Shown piece after piece: positions 13,717 through 15,836 of a stretch of DNA of 15,836 nt (its first letter is position 1; the number at the start of each line of letters is the position of its first letter). Location of the stretch: contig CAKRSS010000046.1 of assembly GCA_934401725.1 (NCBI GenBank), positions 1-15,836 of the forward strand. The letters are read 5' to 3'. The translations under genes were made by a program, and so were the position numbers. The notes under the pieces were generated by a model. The model was not told where the DNA came from and ran no database searches. It saw only the letters and a program-made list of their open reading frames with translations. Source of the DNA: an uncultured Eubacteriales bacterium (GTDB lineage Bacteria; Bacillota; Clostridia; Oscillospirales; CAG-272).

Positions 13717-15489
13717 ATGAAAAACAACCTCAGAACAGCCGTCCGCGTGGCGGCTGTCCTTGCACTTGCGGCGCTTATGGCGCTGTCGCTGCTCACCCTC
13801 ACCGCCTGCCGCGGGGACGGGCAGGGAAGCGACACCACCCCCGCCGTCACGACTGACCCCAAGCCCGGAACCTCCGACCCCGCAGATACCTCGGACAGAG
13901 CGGGCAGCTCGGACAGCGCCGACGACTCCGGAACCACCGCGCCCGAGAAAGGGTTCACCCTCGCGCGCGGCGAGGCGACGGAGTACGTCGTCGTCATCGG
14001 TAAAAACGCTTCCCCGGCCGAGGCCGAGGCGGCAGACAAGCTGGTCAAGGCCTTTAACCAACACCTCGGAGTAAAGCTCGGACAGACCATCGACCTTGTC
14101 AACGAAAAGCTGGGCTACGTCGAGCGCGCGACCGAAATAGTCGTAGGCAAGACCACGCGCGACATGGGCGGCGTCTGGGACGCCGACTCGCACCGCCGGG
14201 GTGACTATTTCATCGGCGTCTCGGGGCAGAAGCTGTTTATCACCGGCGCATCCGACGCCGCACTTGGGATTGCTATGGACAAATTTATAAACAAATTTCT
14301 CGTCGGCGTCTCCGACAACCTGACGCTGACGCCGGAGGACAACATCGACTTTACCGCCGCCTACGAGCTGAGATCCTTCATGCGTGAGGGCAGCGAGGTG
14401 GGCGCGGTGTCAGTCGCGGTCAAGACGTCGAACGCCTTCACAAAGGAGGCGGCCAACGTCTTCGCGACGCGGCTCTCTTCGGCCTACGGGTACAGCGCGT
14501 GGGCATCGTCGTCGGGCAAGGCGGACATTCTGCTGACCACCGTGACCGAGTCGCCCGAATACGCGGCGCTGCTCGGCGAGAATGCGGCGGCGTTCGGCCT
14601 TTCCGGCGGGCAGATTGTGCTTGTCGGACGCACGGCTGGCGATCTTTACGCCGCGGCGAACGACCTCGGCACGTCGCTCGGCGTTCTCGGCAGCCTCGCG
14701 CTGACCGAGGGCAAGGCCGTCTACGTCTACAACCCGACGCGCACAGTTCGCGTCATGAGCTTCAACATTGCGAGCACCTTTGACATGGACAAGCGCCGCT
14801 CGGCGGTCACGTGGGTCATTGCGACCAACGCGCCCGACGTTTTCGGCATTCAGGAGGGCAAGGACGCCTGGCTGACCTATTTCGCCTCCTGCCTTGACGG
14901 CGTTTACGACGTTGTCGGCCGCGGAACCAACGAGGCGGGCTACACCGACACCTACGACAACATTTACTACCGTCGCGACCGCTTCACGCTCAAGGACGGC
15001 GGCACAATCTGGCTGTCCGACACGCCGGACGTGGCGGGCTCCAAGTTTTCGGAGTCAAAGCGCGTGCGCATAGCGACCTATGCACAGCTGACCGACCGCG
15101 AGACGGGGGGAGACATGCTGTTTGTCAACACGCATCTTGATAACGCGTCGCAGTCGGCGCGCGCCAAGCAGGCGGACGTGCTGCTGAGCTTCCTTGCGAA
15201 GTACGACTGTCCCATTTCGGTGACGGGAGACTTCAACTCGAACATGTCGAACGAGGTATACACCAAGATGACGGGCCTTTTGTGCGACTCGCGCACCGAC
15301 GCCGCCGACCGTCGCATCGCCATGACCTTCAACAACTACGGCAGCGGCAGCGGTTCCATCCTCGACTACATCTACCTCTCCCGCGACGTGAACATTCACA
15401 CCTATCTCGTCTTCACCTCGCTTTACGGCGGGACGGTTTACCCGTCGGATCATAACGCGTTGGTTGTGGAGTTCGAGGTCAAGGGGTGA
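13717..15489 (+). CDS. Endonuclease/exonuclease/phosphatase-fold lipoprotein
   Basis: A 590-residue surface lipoprotein (Cys31 in LTAC). A Ser/Thr/Asp linker (32-78) leads to two consecutive alpha/beta segments, about 86-215 and 226-340, of similar layout (KNASPAEAEAADKLVKAFNQ and SNAFTKEAANVFATRLSSAY), possibly a domain duplication. The C-terminal domain (343-590) is a metal-dependent EEP phosphoesterase with Asn350 (MSFNIA), Glu380 (GIQEG), His473 (NTHLDN), Asp505/Asn507 (GDFNSN), Asp550 (LDYIY) and Asp578-His579 (SDHN), the full catalytic set. Relatives cleave nucleic acids, inositol phosphates or sphingomyelin, so the substrate is open. An in-frame ATG 60 bp upstream overlaps the previous gene; 13717 is preferred because the signal peptide starts there. 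It has a weak ribosome-binding site and lies 4 bp after the previous stop, suggesting translational coupling. Confidence 0.92.
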   Translation: MKNNLRTAVRVAAVLALAALMALSLLTLTACRGDGQGSDTTPAVTTDPKPGTSDPADTSDRAGSSDSADDSGTTAPEKGFTLARGEATEYVVVIGKNASPAEAEAADKLVKAFNQHLGVKLGQTIDLVNEKLGYVERATEIVVGKTTRDMGGVWDADSHRRGDYFIGVSGQKLFITGASDAALGIAMDKFINKFLVGVSDNLTLTPEDNIDFTAAYELRSFMREGSEVGAVSVAVKTSNAFTKEAANVFATRLSSAYGYSAWASSSGKADILLTTVTESPEYAALLGENAAAFGLSGGQIVLVGRTAGDLYAAANDLGTSLGVLGSLALTEGKAVYVYNPTRTVRVMSFNIASTFDMDKRRSAVTWVIATNAPDVFGIQEGKDAWLTYFASCLDGVYDVVGRGTNEAGYTDTYDNIYYRRDRFTLKDGGTIWLSDTPDVAGSKFSESKRVRIATYAQLTDRETGGDMLFVNTHLDNASQSARAKQADVLLSFLAKYDCPISVTGDFNSNMSNEVYTKMTGLLCDSRTDAADRRIAMTFNNYGSGSGSILDYIYLSRDVNIHTYLVFTSLYGGTVYPSDHNALVVEFEVKG

Positions 15490-15493
15490 CTGG

Positions 15494-15836
15494 GGCTATT
15501 GCATATGGCCGTATGCGGATGATTGATTAAATTGTTTTTGCGGTTCTCGCAGGTGACGACCTGCGGGAGCCGCTTTTTTATATGAAAAGTTCTTTGGCCT
15601 TGGCAGGCGCGAGCCGGGGGAGGCGTATTGCATATGCCTGTATGCGGAAAAGTTAGTTTTAGCCTTGGCAGGCTGCCGCCGTGGACGGTCTCCGACGGTG
15701 GAGAAGTGTACTCGCCGGGACGTCGGCGAAAAGCGTTTTTGGAAAAAGAGTTCTTTAGCCTTGACGGGCGCACGCCGTGGAGGCCACCGACGGTGGAGAA
15801 GTGTACTCGCCGAACGTCGGCGGGACGAGTTTTAAC
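15494..15836 (-). repeat. Dispersed intergenic repeat, copy D (mosaic, runs off the window)
   Basis: It begins four bases after the preceding stop with CTATTGCATATGGCCGTATG, then ATTGATTAAATTG and the terminator stem (15540-15579), then AAGTTCTTTGGCCTTGGCAGG as in copy B. A second, better terminus, GGCGTATTGCATATGCCTG, begins at 15623 and is joined directly to AAAGTTAGTTTTAGCC, a piece from the left end of type I copies. A 25-bp block occurs twice within it (15693-15717 and 15788-15812, 95 bp apart), and 15726-15836 nearly matches 7787-7898. The copy continues beyond the window. Its mixed order suggests repeated recombination between copies. Confidence 0.8.
15540..15579 (+). terminator. Terminator inside repeat copy D, ending the 11138-15489 operon
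   Basis: GCGGTTCTCGCAGG (15540-15553) pairs with CCTGCGGGAGCCGC (15560-15573) around a 6-nt loop, with two G-U pairs, followed by T6 (15574-15579). It lies about 50 bp after the stop, the same distance and nearly the same stem as in copy B. Confidence 0.88.

Noticed and set aside
12717..14102. A 461-codon open frame on the minus strand with Gly/Ser-rich repeats
   Set aside because: The repeats are the antisense of the ETTP stalk. The frame crosses two well-supported plus-strand genes.

Overview
The window looks like a chromosomal segment of a GC-rich, probably gut-dwelling, Clostridia-type Firmicute (Oscillospirales-like). The clues are an EF-P of Bacillus/Clostridium type with lysine 32 in its PGKG loop, a downstream CD1247-like zinc-ribbon protein, lipobox lipoproteins with long Thr/Ser/Pro linkers, an extracellular solute-binding protein without a permease, and sigma-A promoters with strong Shine-Dalgarno sites. 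The organism assignment is inference; there is no rRNA or tRNA here.

Layout. 1-178 holds nothing I can name. 179-649 is the first copy of a dispersed non-coding repeat. 662-2191 (-) is yifB/comM, divergent from an efp-CD1247 operon (2429-3468, +), with clear sigma-A promoters for both in the gap. A small lipoprotein gene (3664-4308, +) follows and ends in a terminator. A second repeat copy (4367-4814) separates it from a convergent operon on the minus strand: an AraC regulator (6829-7659) and a surface lipoprotein with an alpha-amylase-like (GH13-type) barrel (4819-6816). Two further repeat copies, in opposite orientations, fill 7680-8657. Next comes a divergent pair, an HpcH/HpaI-type aldolase (8659-9432, -) and a sialidase-fold (BNR/Asp-box) protein (9737-10960, +), sharing a promoter region with a 15-bp perfect inverted repeat whose arm centres are 42 bp apart. 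A probable three-gene operon (11138-15489, +) encodes a solute-binding lipoprotein, a secreted CBM9-like protein with an ETTP-repeat stalk and a C-terminal GGCGS/TM/Arg tail, and an endonuclease/exonuclease/phosphatase-fold lipoprotein. The window ends inside another repeat copy (15494-15836).

Together the accessory genes look like glycan- or phospho-ester-handling functions: surface binding and hydrolysis, uptake and cytoplasmic sugar-acid breakdown, under at least one local AraC regulator. Substrates cannot be read from the sequence.

The most interesting feature is the repeat family. By eye it covers about one seventh of the window. It is non-coding and mosaic, and contains hairpins whose arms differ between copies by paired (compensatory) changes. 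It has a conserved terminus around GCATATGCAATA that lies within about 15 bp of a stop codon in all five places where it meets a gene end. I know of no named element that matches it, though I could not search any database.
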